DNA of 64,000 bases from Ancistrus triradiatus (GCA_025084515.1 JAJAGP010001996.1:78190-142189), one strand, 5' to 3'. Shown: positions 20,851 through 59,560, counted from the stretch's first letter. Program-made: numbers and translations. The notes: a model not told the origin generated them from the letters alone.

Positions 20851-21900
20851 CATGCTTTCATGTTGTCTACACCAAATTCTGATCTTACCATCCAAAGTTT
20901 CATATAACAAGATGTTTAGTCTCGTGATTTTTAAGACTGATAATTAAGACAACAATATGTGTATAATGCAAAGACCATCTAAAAAGAAAAACTAGGAGAT
21001 TTTAAAGATGATTATTGAGATGATTAATTGTGATTATTATACAAATCAGCATAGCCAACAACACAATGATGTAGGGATAAATTTAGCCTTGAGAAGCTTT
21101 TAGATACTGGAAACTAATTACAGTAATGTACAAGAGTCTCTGAAGGGAGGTTAGGGGCTCCATGACCTTATTCTGGAAGGAGGGACGTGGAAATTAATTG
21201 ATTTCTAATTACTGTGTATTTTGAAGGATGTTTGAACAGAATCTCCACAATAAGGACTCCCTGTGATCAGGGCAGGAAGGAACAAAATGTGAAAGAATAA
21301 TTATATGTCTATTTTCAAAAGCTGGTTATTAGCAAGGTGGGACGAGGAAACGTTTTAGATTATTTAGGTAAATATTTACAAAATCTATAGTTTACACTGC
21401 TGTTGTGATAATTACGTTGATACATGTAATTGTGTTGATATACTGTGTTTACACAGCAGTATGTGGTAATTTGTAATAATCATGTGCGTGCTTTTGCTAA
21501 ATTTGTGGTGTGAGAAAGCGTGCCATGTTAGTGCAATGTCAGTATATTTTGATTGAACACCAGTTCCATGTGTTGGATATCTAAATCCAACATACAAGGG
21601 TGTATTTTCACATTTAAGTTATAGTTAATCTTTGGGGCATTTAAAATGGCAGGAAATAAATTGAGCAATGTTAAACATTGAGGCATGAAGCTAATTCTGC
21701 ATGCTGCTGACCTTATTAACCGAGTTTGTTAACTTTCTAAACGGCTACATTTGCGTATTGACAATAATGGTGAACATATTCAGCAGGTTTTGCAAATAAA
21801 TGTATTTTTTAAAAATCCCATACAGCTGGACTTATGTGACCGTGTTTAGACGTTAACTGTAAAACAGTCTTTTAGTTTGAAACGTGTAATACAGGATGTG
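20851..21900. other. Spacer upstream of heatr6, nothing recognised
   Basis: Unique AT-rich DNA. No element ends, RNA genes or convincing frames. The heatr6 promoter should lie at its right edge. Confidence 0.45.
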
Positions 21901-21936
21901 TTACCATAACACAGCCGCTATTTTGAGTACGTCAAG

Positions 21937-21948
<12 letters not shown>
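21901..21948 (+). promoter_or_regulatory. heatr6 promoter/start with YY1-like site over the ATG
   Basis: The start codon lies in 'gtcaagatggccgcgcg'. AAGATGGCCGC differs by one base from the YY1 consensus AAGATGGCGGC, which often overlaps the start codon of TATA-less housekeeping genes. 'cacagccgctattttg' lies just upstream. No TATA box is seen. Confidence 0.5.
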
Positions 21949-48522
<26,574 letters not shown>

Positions 48523-48668
48523 GACACTGTCATGTAGACAGGCTAATTATATCAAAAACTCCTTTAGCAGAGTATGTAATTTACCTTGCAGGTGCAAATG
48601 TTTGGACAGCCCTGCTCAAATGATTAGTTTTTTTAAATTAAATACTTGACCATTTTACAGGAATATGA

Positions 48669-48685
48669 CATTAAAAAAGAATAAA
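48669..48685 (+). terminator. Candidate heatr6 poly(A) signals
   Basis: ATTAAA at 48669-48674 and AATAAA at 48680-48685, about 150 bp after the stop. They lie inside sequence that looks like the end of an old Tc1-L element (from about 48590). Confidence 0.45.
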
Positions 48686-48823
48686 ACACAATTTCACCTG
48701 TGCAGAAGTGTTGCAACTGACTGCTGTTTTCCCAGTTAGCGTGGTCGCAGCTACAGAGCTTAAAAAAAGCAATGTTAAATAAAATAAAACCAAGCCATGT
48801 GCTGTCCTGGATAGGATTGAGAC

Positions 48824-48845
48824 TCCCCCCCCCCCCCCCCCCCCC
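48824..48845. repeat. C22 homopolymer
   Basis: A pure C run about 30 bp left of the Tc1-A end. Confidence 0.95.
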
Positions 48846-48876
48846 ATTACCCCACAACCAGGAAACAGAGAGGTTA

Positions 48877-51160
48877 CAGTGGTGCTTGAAAGCTTGTGAA
48901 CCCTTTAGAATTTTCTAAATTTCTGAATAAATACGACCTAAAACATAATCAGATTTTCACACAAGTCCTAAATGTAGATAATCAGAAACCAGATAAACAA
49001 ATGTGACAAAAATAGTATACTTGGTCTCATATTTAGTGAGGAAAATTATCCAATATTACATATTAGTGAGTGGCAAAAGTATGTGAACTTCTAGGATTAA
49101 GTTAATTTAAAAGTGAAATTAGACTCAAGTGTTTTCAGTCAATGGGATGACATTCAGATGTGAGTGGGCACCCTGTTTATTTAAAGAACAGGGATCTATC
49201 AGAGTCTGCTCTTCACAAGACGTTTGTGGAAGTGTATCATGGCACGAACAAAGGAGATTTCTGAGGACCTCAGAAAAGGAGTTGTTGATCTCTAAAGAGT
49301 TTGGATTCCACCAATCCACAGTCAGACAAATTGTGTACAAATGGATGAAATTCAAGACCGTTGTTACCCTCCCCAAGAGTGGTCGACCAACAAAGATCAC
49401 TCCCAAGAGCAAGGCGTGTAATAGTTGGCTCCCAGGACCCCAGGGTAACTTCTAAGCAACTGAAGGCCTCTCTCACATTGGCTAATGTTAATGTTCATGA
49501 GTCCACCATCAGAAGAACACTGAACAACAATGGTATGCATGGCAGGACTGCCAGAAGGCTATTGGACGAATGTTTTGTGGATGGAAGAGACCAAAATGGA
49601 ACTTTTTGGTTTAAAAGAAAAGCTTTATGTTTGGAGAAAGGAAAACACTGCATTCCAGCATAAGAACCTTATCCAGGGATCTATCAAAGGCTGCTCTTCA
49701 CAACACATGTTTGTGGACCTCAGAAAAAGAGTTGTTTTTTTCCCGACCAACAGAGATCACTCCTTCGACGAGTGTGAGACCCCACACATTTAGCCGCAAT
49801 GCTTTGTCGGTTCACCCACTGCGCAGTCACTGAGCCCTGAGTCCCATCTGCTGGGACATCCCAAACGCCCTTGTCGCCGCGTTTGAAACTCCAGCACTTG
49901 GCGTGCGGAGAGACCCAGAGCTAGATTTGGCGAACCCACCACCACCACTGGGAGACCGCACCCTCACCACTCCACGCACAACATCCTGCACCACCTTATC
50001 AGGGATTTTATCCTCCTGCAACCAACTCTCTGGCTCCTAGACTTCACAACAATGCTCTGTTCTGGCTTCAGTCGTGGAACCCCCCTCCCAAGCGAGAAAA
50101 TGAGTTGTTTTTTGCCCGACCAACAGAGATTCACTACAAGAGTGTGGAATAGTTGGTTGAGGTGACAAAAGGAGCCCAGGGTAACTTCTAAGCCCACTGA
50201 AGGACTCTCACATTGGCTAATGTTTAATGTTCATGAGTCCAACCATCAGAAGAACCACTGAACACAACAATGGTGTGCATGGCAGGGTTGCAACCGAGAA
50301 AGCCCACTGCTCTCTCCAAAAAGAAAATTGCTGCTCATCTGCAGTTTTTAAAAGATCACGTGAACGAGGCCAGAAGGGCTATGGAAGAATGTTTGTGGAC
50401 GGATGAGACCAAAATAGAACTTTTTGGTTTAAAAGAAAAGCGTTATGTATGGAGAAAGGAAAACACTGCATTCAAGCATAAGAACCTTATCCCATCTGTG
50501 AAACATGGTGGTGGTAGTATCATGGTTTGGGCCTGTTTTGCTGCATCTGGGCCAGGACAGCTTGCCATCATTAATGGAACAATGAATTCTGAATTATATC
50601 AGAGAGTTCTAAAGGAAAATGTCAGGATATCTGTCCATGAACTGAACCTTAAGAGAAGGTGGGTCATGCAGCAAGACAACGACCCTAAGCACACAAGTCG
50701 TTCTACCAAAGAATGGTTAAAGAACCTTAATGTTTTGGAATGGCCAAGTCAAAGTCCTGACCTTAATCCAATCGAAATGTTGTGGAAGGACATGAAGTGA
50801 GCAGCTAATATGAGGAAACCCACCAACATCCCAGAGCTGAAGCTGTTCTGTACGGAGGAATGGGCTAAAATTCCTCCAAGCCGGTGAGCAGGACTGATCA
50901 ACAGTTACAGGAAACGTTTAGTTGCAGTTATTGGTGCACATTGGGGTCACACAAGATACTGAAAGCAAGGGTTCACATACTTTTGCCACTCACTAATATG
51001 TAATATTGGATCATTTTCCTCAATAAATGTGAGACCAAGTGTAATTTTTTTTCTCATTTGTTTAACTGGGCTCTATCTACTTTTGGGACTTGTGTGAAAG
51101 TCATATTTATGCAGAAATGTAGACAGTTCTAAAGGGTTCACAAACTTTCAAGCATCACTG
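48877..51160 (+). mobile_element. Tc1-A composite copy, C-terminal transposase nearly open
   Basis: Ends CAGTGGTGCTTGAAAG (48877) and its inverse ending at 51160; TA precedes the left end only. The first part (49238-49672) carries the transposase N-terminus 'ARTKEISEDLRKGVVD' with a deletion, then 'STIRRTLNNNGMHGRTARR'. 49675-50110 repeats 5' Tc1-A text around a 300-bp foreign piece. 50110-50800 restarts the transposase from the 'TSK'/'ANVNVHES' block. The last frame (50270-50800) is open through 'WTDETKIELFGLKEKRY', 'KHGGGSIMVWACFAASGPG', 'RRWVMQQDNDPKHTSRS' and 'LEWPSQSPDLNPIEMLWK', so all three DD34E catalytic blocks are present. Confidence 0.88.
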
Positions 51161-51269
51161 TCAAACATGGAAAAAAATATGTTCATTTGTGCCTGCTTCT
51201 CATTTAGAAAATGAGTGAAATTCATCAGTATTTTAACCAGGGGTGCCAAAACTTTTCCTGAAGGTTATG

Positions 51270-51845
51270 CACATGATTATCAGTGAATAGGTTTACTTGT
51301 ACTTCAGTAACTTTTAGATAATTACTGAATTTTGGCAGTTATTCAATTATGCATGTCAAACAGAATACTGCTTTTATTCTCTTCACATTTTATCTTCTTT
51401 TGGATTAAAGCTATTAGCAAATCATAAGCAATCTAATAAAGCCATGCCTATCACACAGGGAAAGCTAGGCTCTGTCTAAACCACATATCATACAAAACAT
51501 TTCAGAAAATTAGCATATTGCACTAGTACATTGGCGTTAGTATTGTTGATGTAGTTAAACAATAATAATGCACATTATGATGTGATGTGATGGTTATCAG
51601 CATAATTCCGTCACTGTGTTGAAGATAAATTATCTAATTTAATTGGCTGGAAACTTCGAGACAAATGACTTATTAATCCACTCAATGTTCTGTACTAAGC
51701 AAAGGTTGGGCATTCCTGGTCAATTTGCATTTTGTTCTTTGAAAATGAAGGCACAAACATAGCCTTTTCAGGGAACAGAATTTGTTAGCCCACCACAGTA
51801 GTGCCTTCCGGCCAGGTCGGATGTCAAGTTGCAACTTATGCATTC
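51270..51845. other. Spacer, nothing recognised
   Basis: AT-rich unique DNA between the composite Tc1-A and a Tc1-B end. Confidence 0.45.
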
Positions 51846-51847
51846 TG

Positions 51848-52201
51848 ATCACTGCTCTAGAGGAGATCTGCATGGAGGAATGGGCCAAAATACCAGCTAC
51901 AGTGTGTGCCAACCTGGTGAAGACTTACAGGAGACGTTTGACCTCTGTCATTGCCAACAAAGGTTATGTTACAAGGTATTGAGTTGAACTTTTGTTATTG
52001 ACCAAATACTTAATTTTCAGCATAATTTACAATTAAATTCTTTAAAAATCCTACAATGTGATTTCCTGGATTATTTTTTTTCCTCATTTTGTCTCTCATA
52101 GATGAAGTGCATCTATGATGAAAATTACAGAGACCTCTGTCATCTCTCTAAGTAGGAGAACTTGCACAATCAGTGACTGACTAAATACTTTTTTGCCCCA
52201 C

Positions 52202-52203
<2 letters not shown>
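51848..52203 (+). mobile_element. Tc1-B 3' end fragment
   Basis: It starts in the transposase C-terminus ('actgctctagaggagatctg', coding 'ITALEEICMEEWAKIPATVC'), has the stop context 'aggtattgagttgaactttt', and ends 'ctttttgccccactg'. The 5' two-thirds are missing. Confidence 0.87.

Positions 52204-52290
<87 letters not shown>
52204..52290. repeat. (TG)n(TA)n microsatellite
   Basis: TG repeats followed by about 30 TA units, directly at the Tc1-B terminus. Confidence 0.95.
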
Positions 52291-52294
<4 letters not shown>

Positions 52295-52835
52295 CAAATA
52301 TATCACAAGGCCTAGGTTACCATATCAATCTTCTGCTGAACTGAGAGATAACCAGGCCATAGTGGAAGATGCTGGATGTTAATTTATACCAGGACAGCAG
52401 ACCACTACTACTGTGAACATTGAGGTGACAAACAATACCATTAGACTATCTGAAATCTGAAGTCACATATTTGCAGACATCACAATATCCAAATGCACCA
52501 GGTGGGATTGCCTACATTGGACCGTGCATTACAGTGCAACAGATCTAGAAGCATTTTGAGCCATTTGGTCTAATGAATAACACTATAAACAAATACATAT
52601 ATGTACTGTAAATGTACTATTTCAGCACTGTATAGCCATTATAATACTTTAATCCAGTGTATTGTGCTTCACCATACTGGCTACTATAGGACTCTTTCTC
52701 ATTGGCTGGTCTGTTTCAGCGCTGGATGCTGCTACAGTTCAGCGTGTTTATATTTTAATTCATGAGACATCGTGAGTTTCTGTCAAGCTCCTGTGGTTTG
52801 CAACTGGTTTTTCAAGCACACACAATGTATTGTTA
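52291..52835. other. Spacer, nothing recognised
   Basis: Unique DNA leading into the minisatellite; no gene or element seen. Confidence 0.45.
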
Positions 52836-55800
52836 CCAGTACATTAACCATGACCAAGAACAGGACCCAACCAGGATGTTGAACAGGACCCAATCAGCAC
52901 CCAACCAGGACCTTGAACAGGACCCTGAAGAGGAAGCAATCAGGACCCTGAACTGGACCTTGTACAGGACTCTACCAGGAACTTAAACAGGACATTGAAC
53001 AAGACTCAACCAGGACCTTGAACAACACGTTGAACAGTTCCCAACCAGGACCTTGAACAGGACACAATCAAGACCTTGAATTCGACCCAATCAGGACCAT
53101 GAACAGGACCTTGAAAAGGACCTTGAACAAGATCCAACCAGGACCTTGAACAGGACATTGAACAAGACTTAAGCAGGACCTTGAACAGCATGTTGAACAG
53201 TTTCCAACCAGGACATTGAACAGGACCCCACCAGGACCTTGAACAGGACATTGAACAGGTTGTTGAACAGGACCCAACCAGGTCCTTAAACAAGACCTTG
53301 AAATAGACCCAACCAGAACTTTGAAGAGGACCTTGAACAAGACCCAACCAGGACCTTGAACAGGACACATCATACTCTTCAATTATTGTATTTAACATCT
53401 AGGCTGCCCAAGGAGGATGGGTCCCTATTTGAGTCTTGGGTCCTCCCAAGGTTTCTTCCTATAAGGGAGTTTTTCCTTGCCTCTGTCGCCGCAGGCTTGC
53501 TCAACTAGGGCTTTGATCTAATATATTTGTAAAGCTGCTTTGAGACAATGCTGCGTTGTAAAAAGCGCTATATAAATAAATTTGACTTGACTTGACTTGA
53601 CACATCCAGGACCTTAAACAGGACACAACCAGTACATTAACCATGACCAAGAACAGGACCCAACCAGGACGTTGAACAGGACCCAATCAGCACCCAACCA
53701 GGACCTTGAACAGGACCCAACGAGGATCTTGAACAGGACCCAACCAGGTCCTTTAACAGAACCGAACCAGGACCTTGAACAAGACCTTGAAATAGACCCA
53801 ACCAGAACTTTGAAGAGGACCTTGAACAAGACCAAAACAGGTGCTTAAACAGGACCCTGAAGAGGAAGCAACCAGGACCTTGAACAGGACACATCCAGGA
53901 CCTTTAACAGGACCCAACCAGAACCTTGAACAAGACGCAACCAAGACCTTGAACAGGACACAACTAGTACATTAACCATGACCAAGAACAGGACCCAACC
54001 AGGACGCTGACCAGGACCCAACCAGGACGTTGACCAGGACCCAAACAGGACCTTGAACAAGACCCAACCAGGACCTTAACCAGGACCTTGAACAGGACCC
54101 TGAAGAGGAAGCAATCAGGACCTTGACCAGGACCCAACCATTACCCTGAACTGGACCATGTACAGGACTCTACCAGGAAATTAAACAGGGCATTGATCAA
54201 GACTCAACCAGGACCTTGAACAACACGTTAAACAGTTTCCAACCAGGACCTTGAACAGAACCGAACCAGGACCTTCAACAGGACCTTGAAAAGAACCCAA
54301 CCAGGACTTTGAAGATGACCTTGAACAAGACCCAACCAGGACCTTGAACGGATCCCTTCCAGGACCTTGAACAGTACCAAACCAGGACGTCGAACAGGAC
54401 ACAAACCAGTACCTTAACCAGGCTCTTAAACAGGACCCAATCAGCACCCAACCAGAACCTTGAAAAGGACCCAACCAGGACCTTGAACAGGACCCAACTA
54501 GGACCTTGAACTTGACTTTGAACAGGACCCAATCAGGACCTTGAACAGCACCCAACCAGGACCTTAAACAAGACACATCCAGGACCATGAACAGCACCTT
54601 GCAAAACGGACCCAACCAGGACCTTGAACAGGATGTTGAAAAAGACCCAACCAGAATCTTGAACAGGACGTTGAACAGGACACAACCAGAACATTGAGCA
54701 GGACCCAACCAGGACCTTGAACAGGACAATGAAAAGGACCCAACCAGGACCTTGAACGGGAATTTGACCAGGACCCATCCAGCACCTTGAAAAGGACCCA
54801 ACCAGGACCTTGAACAGGACCCAACCTTGAACCTGACTTTGAACAGAACCTAACCAGAACCCTGAAAAGGACACATCCAAGACCTTGAACATGACCAAGA
54901 ACAGGACCAAACCAGGTCCTTGAAGATGACCCAACCAGGACCTTAAACGGGACCTTAAACAGGACCCATCCAGGACCTTGAATAGGACCTTGAACAGGAC
55001 CCTACCAGGACCTTGAATATGACCCGAACAGGACCTTGAACAGGACCTTGAACAGGACCCAAGCAGAACCTTGAACTGGACCCAAGCAGAACCTTGAACA
55101 GGACACATCCAGGACACATCCAGGACCTTGAACAGGACCCAACCAGGACCTTGAACAGGACCCAACCAGTACCTTAACTAAGAACTTGAACAGGACCCAA
55201 CCAGGACTTTGAACAGGGCGCAATCAGAACCTTGAACAGGACACTGAACAGGACACATCCAGGACCTTGAACAGGACCTTGAACAGGACCCAACCAGTAC
55301 CTTAACTAAGAACTTGAACAGGACCCAACCAGGACCTTGAACAGGACCTTGAATAGGACCCTGAACAGGACCTTGAATAGGACCCTGAACAGGACCCAAG
55401 CAGAACCTTGAACAGGACACATCCAGGACCTTGAACAGGACCTTGAACAGGACCTTGAACAGGACCTTAAACAGGACCTTGAACAGGACCCAACCAGTAC
55501 CTTAACTAAGAACTTGAACAGGACCAAACCAGCACCTTGAACAGGACCTAACCAGGACCTTGAACAGGACATTGAAGAATACCTTGAACAGGACCCATCC
55601 AGGACCTTGAACAGGACCTCGAACAGGACCCAACTAGGACCTTAACCAGGACCTTGAACAGGACCCAACCAATACCCTGAACAGGACACTGAACAGGACC
55701 CAACCAGGACCCTGAAAAGGACACATCCAAGACCTTGAACATGACCAAGAACAGGACCAAACCAGGTCCTTGAAGATGACCCAACCAGGACCTTAAACAG

Positions 55801-55960
55801 GACCCTGAACAGGAACCAACCAGGACCTTGAACAGGACCCAACTAGGACCTTGAACAGGACATTGAACAGGACCAAACCAGGACCTTGAACGGGACCCAA
55901 CCTGGATGTTGAACTGGAACTTGATCAGGACCCAGCTAGGACCTTGAATAGGACCCAGTC
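52836..55960. repeat. 3.1-kb minisatellite of mixed 11/12-bp units
   Basis: Built almost wholly from CAGGACCTTGAA (12 bp), CAGGACCCAAC (11 bp) and CAGGACACATC (11 bp) with point variants, in irregular order; CAGGACCTTGAA-CAGGACCCAAC gives a frequent 23-bp dimer. Longer blocks recur: a unit starting 'cagtacattaaccatgacca' at about 52837, 53630 and 53963, and one starting 'gaccttgaacatgaccaaga' at about 54882 and 55731. Long minus-strand frames rich in VQGPGWVLFKV text are artefacts of the repeat. An R1 copy interrupts it at 53372-53598. Confidence 0.95.
53372..53598 (+). mobile_element. R1 repeat, tail copy inserted in the minisatellite
   Basis: It runs 'tgggtcctcccaaggtttct', 'cttgcctctgtcgcc', 'agcgctatataaataaattt' and ends in (GACTT)n. 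The flanks gacacatc (53364-53371 and 53599-53606) are identical, although this word is itself part of the host repeat. Confidence 0.8.
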
Positions 55961-57555
55961 ATGTGTGCCACTGAAACTTTTCCATCCATCGGTTTTTAAC
56001 CCCTCACAATGTGTCCAGAGATTTGGCTCTGAGAAGAAAATCAAAGAATCTGACGCCACACATTTTGAAGGAAAGTGGCTGTGGTAGCATCCTCAGTATC
56101 ATCTAGGAAATGAATAACTGAGCTGCTCTCCATTAGCCATGGAAACCTGCTGATAATCATGTCTGGTGGATATCCGGGGAACAGATGAGGAAGTGTAAGC
56201 TGCTGCTCACATATAAATTCCACATTGGGTAGAATAAAAGTTGAAGGTAACCTGAGAAACACTGATTTCTGACAGGGCCATGAATGCTGTTAAGGGAGTA
56301 GCTTCACTGTAACCCTAAATGAACCATGTGTTTTTCAGGAACCAGAAGTAAAAGACAAGGAACCAGACTGATGAAGACTTTGGTATATGGGAGGTCTTCA
56401 CCAAGGAGGATGGATGGACCAACATGGTAAGCTCTGGGTTTGGTTAGATGAACTGTCCATCCAAGTGTGAGCTCAAATGAGAGGGAAATGGAGACGTCGG
56501 GATGTCTCCGAGTCAATCAAAGTGATTACTAAGCTCTCAAAACTTCAGTGTAGTGTAGGACAGATGATGCAACTACTGATTTTCTTGAGCCTTGACATTC
56601 TATTTCATGGCTGACAGAACTGATGTGGTCTTCTGCTTTTGAAGGTCATCTGCCTCAAGTTTCCTGGTGTTATGTATTCTGAGGTGAACTCCAGATGTGT
56701 GGAGTGTGCATGTTCTCCCTGTGTCTGTATGGGTCTTTTCCAGGTACTGTGATTATGTCCCACTTTCCAAAGACAGTGTTCAGAGAATGCATTTTTGTAA
56801 TAGGTGAAACGGGTGCCAGAGAGTACTGCACCCACACTAGATTTATTTAATTTTGCACATGAAGAACATTTAATCGTAGACATAATATACCTAGACACCA
56901 CATTATCCGTTTCAGCTTTATTTCAGCAGAATTTTTTTTGTAGTCTTCTCCAAATCTGTGCCTCCACACAATCCTGTCTCTGAGCTCTACAGGCAGTTCT
57001 TTCCTCCTTATGGCTTGGTTCAATGGCTCATTTAACTTGAAGCTTTGTTCCTGTAGAGGCTAAGTAACTTATTTAGAAAGGCACCACGTGACCAAGCTGC
57101 CTAAACCTTTGCAATTGACTGTACTTAGAGGTTGCATTGGCAAAGGAAATTGCTCGATTGAAAATATTTCACTGTATAATATGTAGGACATGTTAAAAGA
57201 GTGAGGCAAAGTAGGGTTTAGGCCGTGGGTCTGCTTTTAAAGCAATTTTGCTTTAAAGTTGTAATGTATGAGCTTTTATTCTAACCTGGCTTTTCTGCAT
57301 GTAGACGATCTAGGATCCAGGACTGCGTGTAGATTCAACGCAGGTGTGTAAGCATGCAATAGCACCGCTGAGGCCACACGGGGGAGCCGCTCCATCACCA
57401 TTTTGAAAGTGTAGTCACGCTGAAGGAGTCTGATCACAGAGCATTCACTATTTGGAAAACTACTGGCTCTTTTCGAAAAGTTCGGTTGCACGGCGTGTGG
57501 AGTGGGGATTCACCCGATTACCTTGTTATCTTCAGTGGCAGATTAGTGTATCAGT
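55961..57555. other. Spacer with minor repeat fragments
   Basis: No gene identified. 56690-56760 is a degraded second-family SINE piece ('tgcatgttctccctgtgtct'). 56935-57010 ('ctgtgcctccac', 'caggcagttctttcctcctt') resembles Tc1-F. Minus-strand frames at 56041-56262 (74 codons) and 57276-57491 (71 codons) resemble nothing I know. Confidence 0.45.
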
Positions 57556-57561
57556 GTTAGT

Positions 57562-58351
57562 ACACTCATTGACAAAAAAATAAAGCACCCAAATAGGAAT
57601 GATGGATTGCTGCAAAATTCGGCATGTAATTATGACACAGGCAGACATGCAAATTATTACAGGTGTGGAATGGTAAGACACTGAGCCTTGCCACAAGAAT
57701 AATATAAAAGTGCTTCCCCTGCTGCAACATAAAAAGGCTCTCAGGGGCTACTTTTTTGTGTAGTGTAACTCTTGGTGAGAGATCATTGGCTGATAGAGAT
57801 GCCTCTAAGACACATTTGCTTGGGTGAGCATTATCCTGTTGAAAAATTCTAGTTGGAAGCCCTGCCATGGGAGGCAACACGTGTTGCCGCAGGATGTCCT
57901 GCACACGCTGATTTGTTAGTGTCCCTCATATCACTACTAGGGGTGACTGACTGTCATGTGCGGTGGCTCCACAGATCATGTTACCAGCAGTTGGGGCAGT
58001 GTGTCACTCCACAGCAAAGACAGGATTGAAACACTCACTATGAGGAATCCATACTCCCCCATAACCCCACTATGTCAACTGGGCAAAATGTCTTTGAGTG
58101 TGTCGTAGAGGCATGTCTAGCAGTCGCGATTTCTCACAAAGAGGTACGCTACCCAGAAGTAGCCTCTGACAGCCTTTTAATAGACAGCAGGGAAAGTACT
58201 TTTATGCCATCTTGTGGTAAGACCCAGTGTCTAATAAGACCACACCTGTAATTATTTACATATCTGCCTGCAACATACCTGCATGCTGTGTTTTGCAGCA
58301 ATCCGACATTTCTATCTGGGTCGTTTATGTATTTATTTTTGTCAATGAGTG
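57562..58351 (-). mobile_element. Tc1-E transposon with both ends, internally deleted
   Basis: It starts 'cactcattgacaaaaaaata' and ends with the inverse 'tatttttgtcaatgagtg', with TA outside both ends. The inverted repeats extend about 110 bp ('ggattgctgcaaaattcggc' against 'gttttgcagcaatccgac'). The minus-strand frame at 57830-57904 reads 'MQDILRQHVLPPMAGLPTRI' and 'FQQDNAHPSKC', the second catalytic block. About 790 bp, non-autonomous. Confidence 0.85.
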
Positions 58352-59560
58352 TATTTAGACATGAGCTACTAATGTACTCTTACATGTACTGAAGTGAACA
58401 TATTACATTGTATTTATATTCACTCACTCACTCATTTTCCATATATGTTTAGCCTAATTCATAGTTGCAGATAGAAAACCAGACCAGTCATGCCTGTCAG
58501 TGGCTGCCACCAAAATAAATCTATGACCTCTTCTCTTTGTTGTTGTTGTTGTTGTTGTTCAGTTATCTTTTACCAGCTATTGAACTCCTGACCCTTTTGG
58601 TATCACTACTAATTACAAAGTAACAGCCATTCACTTCCTGTAAAATGGCTGCTGCAGTCAAGACCAGTAGTCTTTTAGTCACAGTTACTAAATTAAGTCT
58701 TCTCAAGACATGTGCTTGTTATATGAGTGTTTTATCCATTTTTATTACCCTTGTGCTCCTGAAACAGCATAAAATGCTATTAAATGCTTCCTGTTGAGTA
58801 ACAGTAGAAAAGTAACTACAGGAAAGACAAGGCAGGTGATCATGCTCTGAACACTAAGACTGATCAATGGCAGATCAATTAAATCTACGGATATTTAGCA
58901 TAAGTAATTTTGGCATCCAAGCAGAGAAATTATGACTCAGATTGACCAACAATTAATAATAACACCAATGTCGAACCTTTCTTTTTTATTTTGCCAGCCA
59001 CTATCAGAATCGTCCTTTAAGGCAGGTTTCTTTGAAATTGGATACAAAATCCAAAAGCTTGAGCAGCTAATGCTTTCAGACAGAGCCAGTTTTGGACTTC
59101 CTCAAATATTTAAAAGAAAGTCAGTCACTCTGCAAACTACATAATGATAATATATATATTATATAGATATATATTTTGGCCACTTATCATCGTAACCTTC
59201 CAAAAGTACATATTAGACCACTAAAGAAAAGGCATTCAGTTCACGTAAACAAAATGAATGCTGAATCTTTAGTGCTTTTATTTGTTTTTCATTTCTCATC
59301 TGTGACAGAGTAACGTCAACTTTTGTGTCAAATCACTTTAACCTATTCAATGTTTAACAGGCATGTTTATTATATGGGCTGTTAATGAGCCTAATGTTAT
59401 TTTTCAAATATCTAGAAGACTGCTAAAATTTGAGACCTCCGGCTATGTTCTTTACTATGATCATTTATCACAGTATTGAAAAGTATTGATGCCTTTTAAA
59501 CTTTGGATGCCACAAAAACAAACAAATGAATCCTTGATTAAGTCAAACCTCAATTTTCAC
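58352..59560. other. Spacer, nothing recognised
   Basis: Unique AT-rich DNA; a (TTG)6 run at 58540-58558 and an (AT)-rich patch near 59150. No gene seen. Confidence 0.45.

Larger units (their letters stand above)
48590..51270. mobile_element. Possible Tc1-L remnant surrounding the Tc1-A copy
   Basis: 'aggtgcaaatgtttggacag' at about 48590-48610 and 'ggggtgccaaaacttttcct' at about 51240-51260 are imperfect inverted partners resembling a fish Tc1 terminus. A Tc1-A copy and a C-run fill the middle. The match is weak and the reading tentative. Confidence 0.4.

Noticed and set aside
50270..50800. A domesticated transposase gene
   Set aside because: All DD34E blocks are present, but the N-terminal DNA-binding region is frameshifted and it sits within Tc1-A ends in a noisy composite. 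There is no sign of purifying selection visible from one sequence.
52836..55960. Several minus-strand open frames of 60-210 codons rich in GPVQGPGWVLFKV-like text
   Set aside because: They are readings of the 11/12-bp minisatellite. The unit lengths are not multiples of three, frames change freely, and there is no start context, splice site or family.
52836..55960. CRISPR-like regular repeats
   Set aside because: The units are adjacent without unique spacers and the DNA is from an animal genome.
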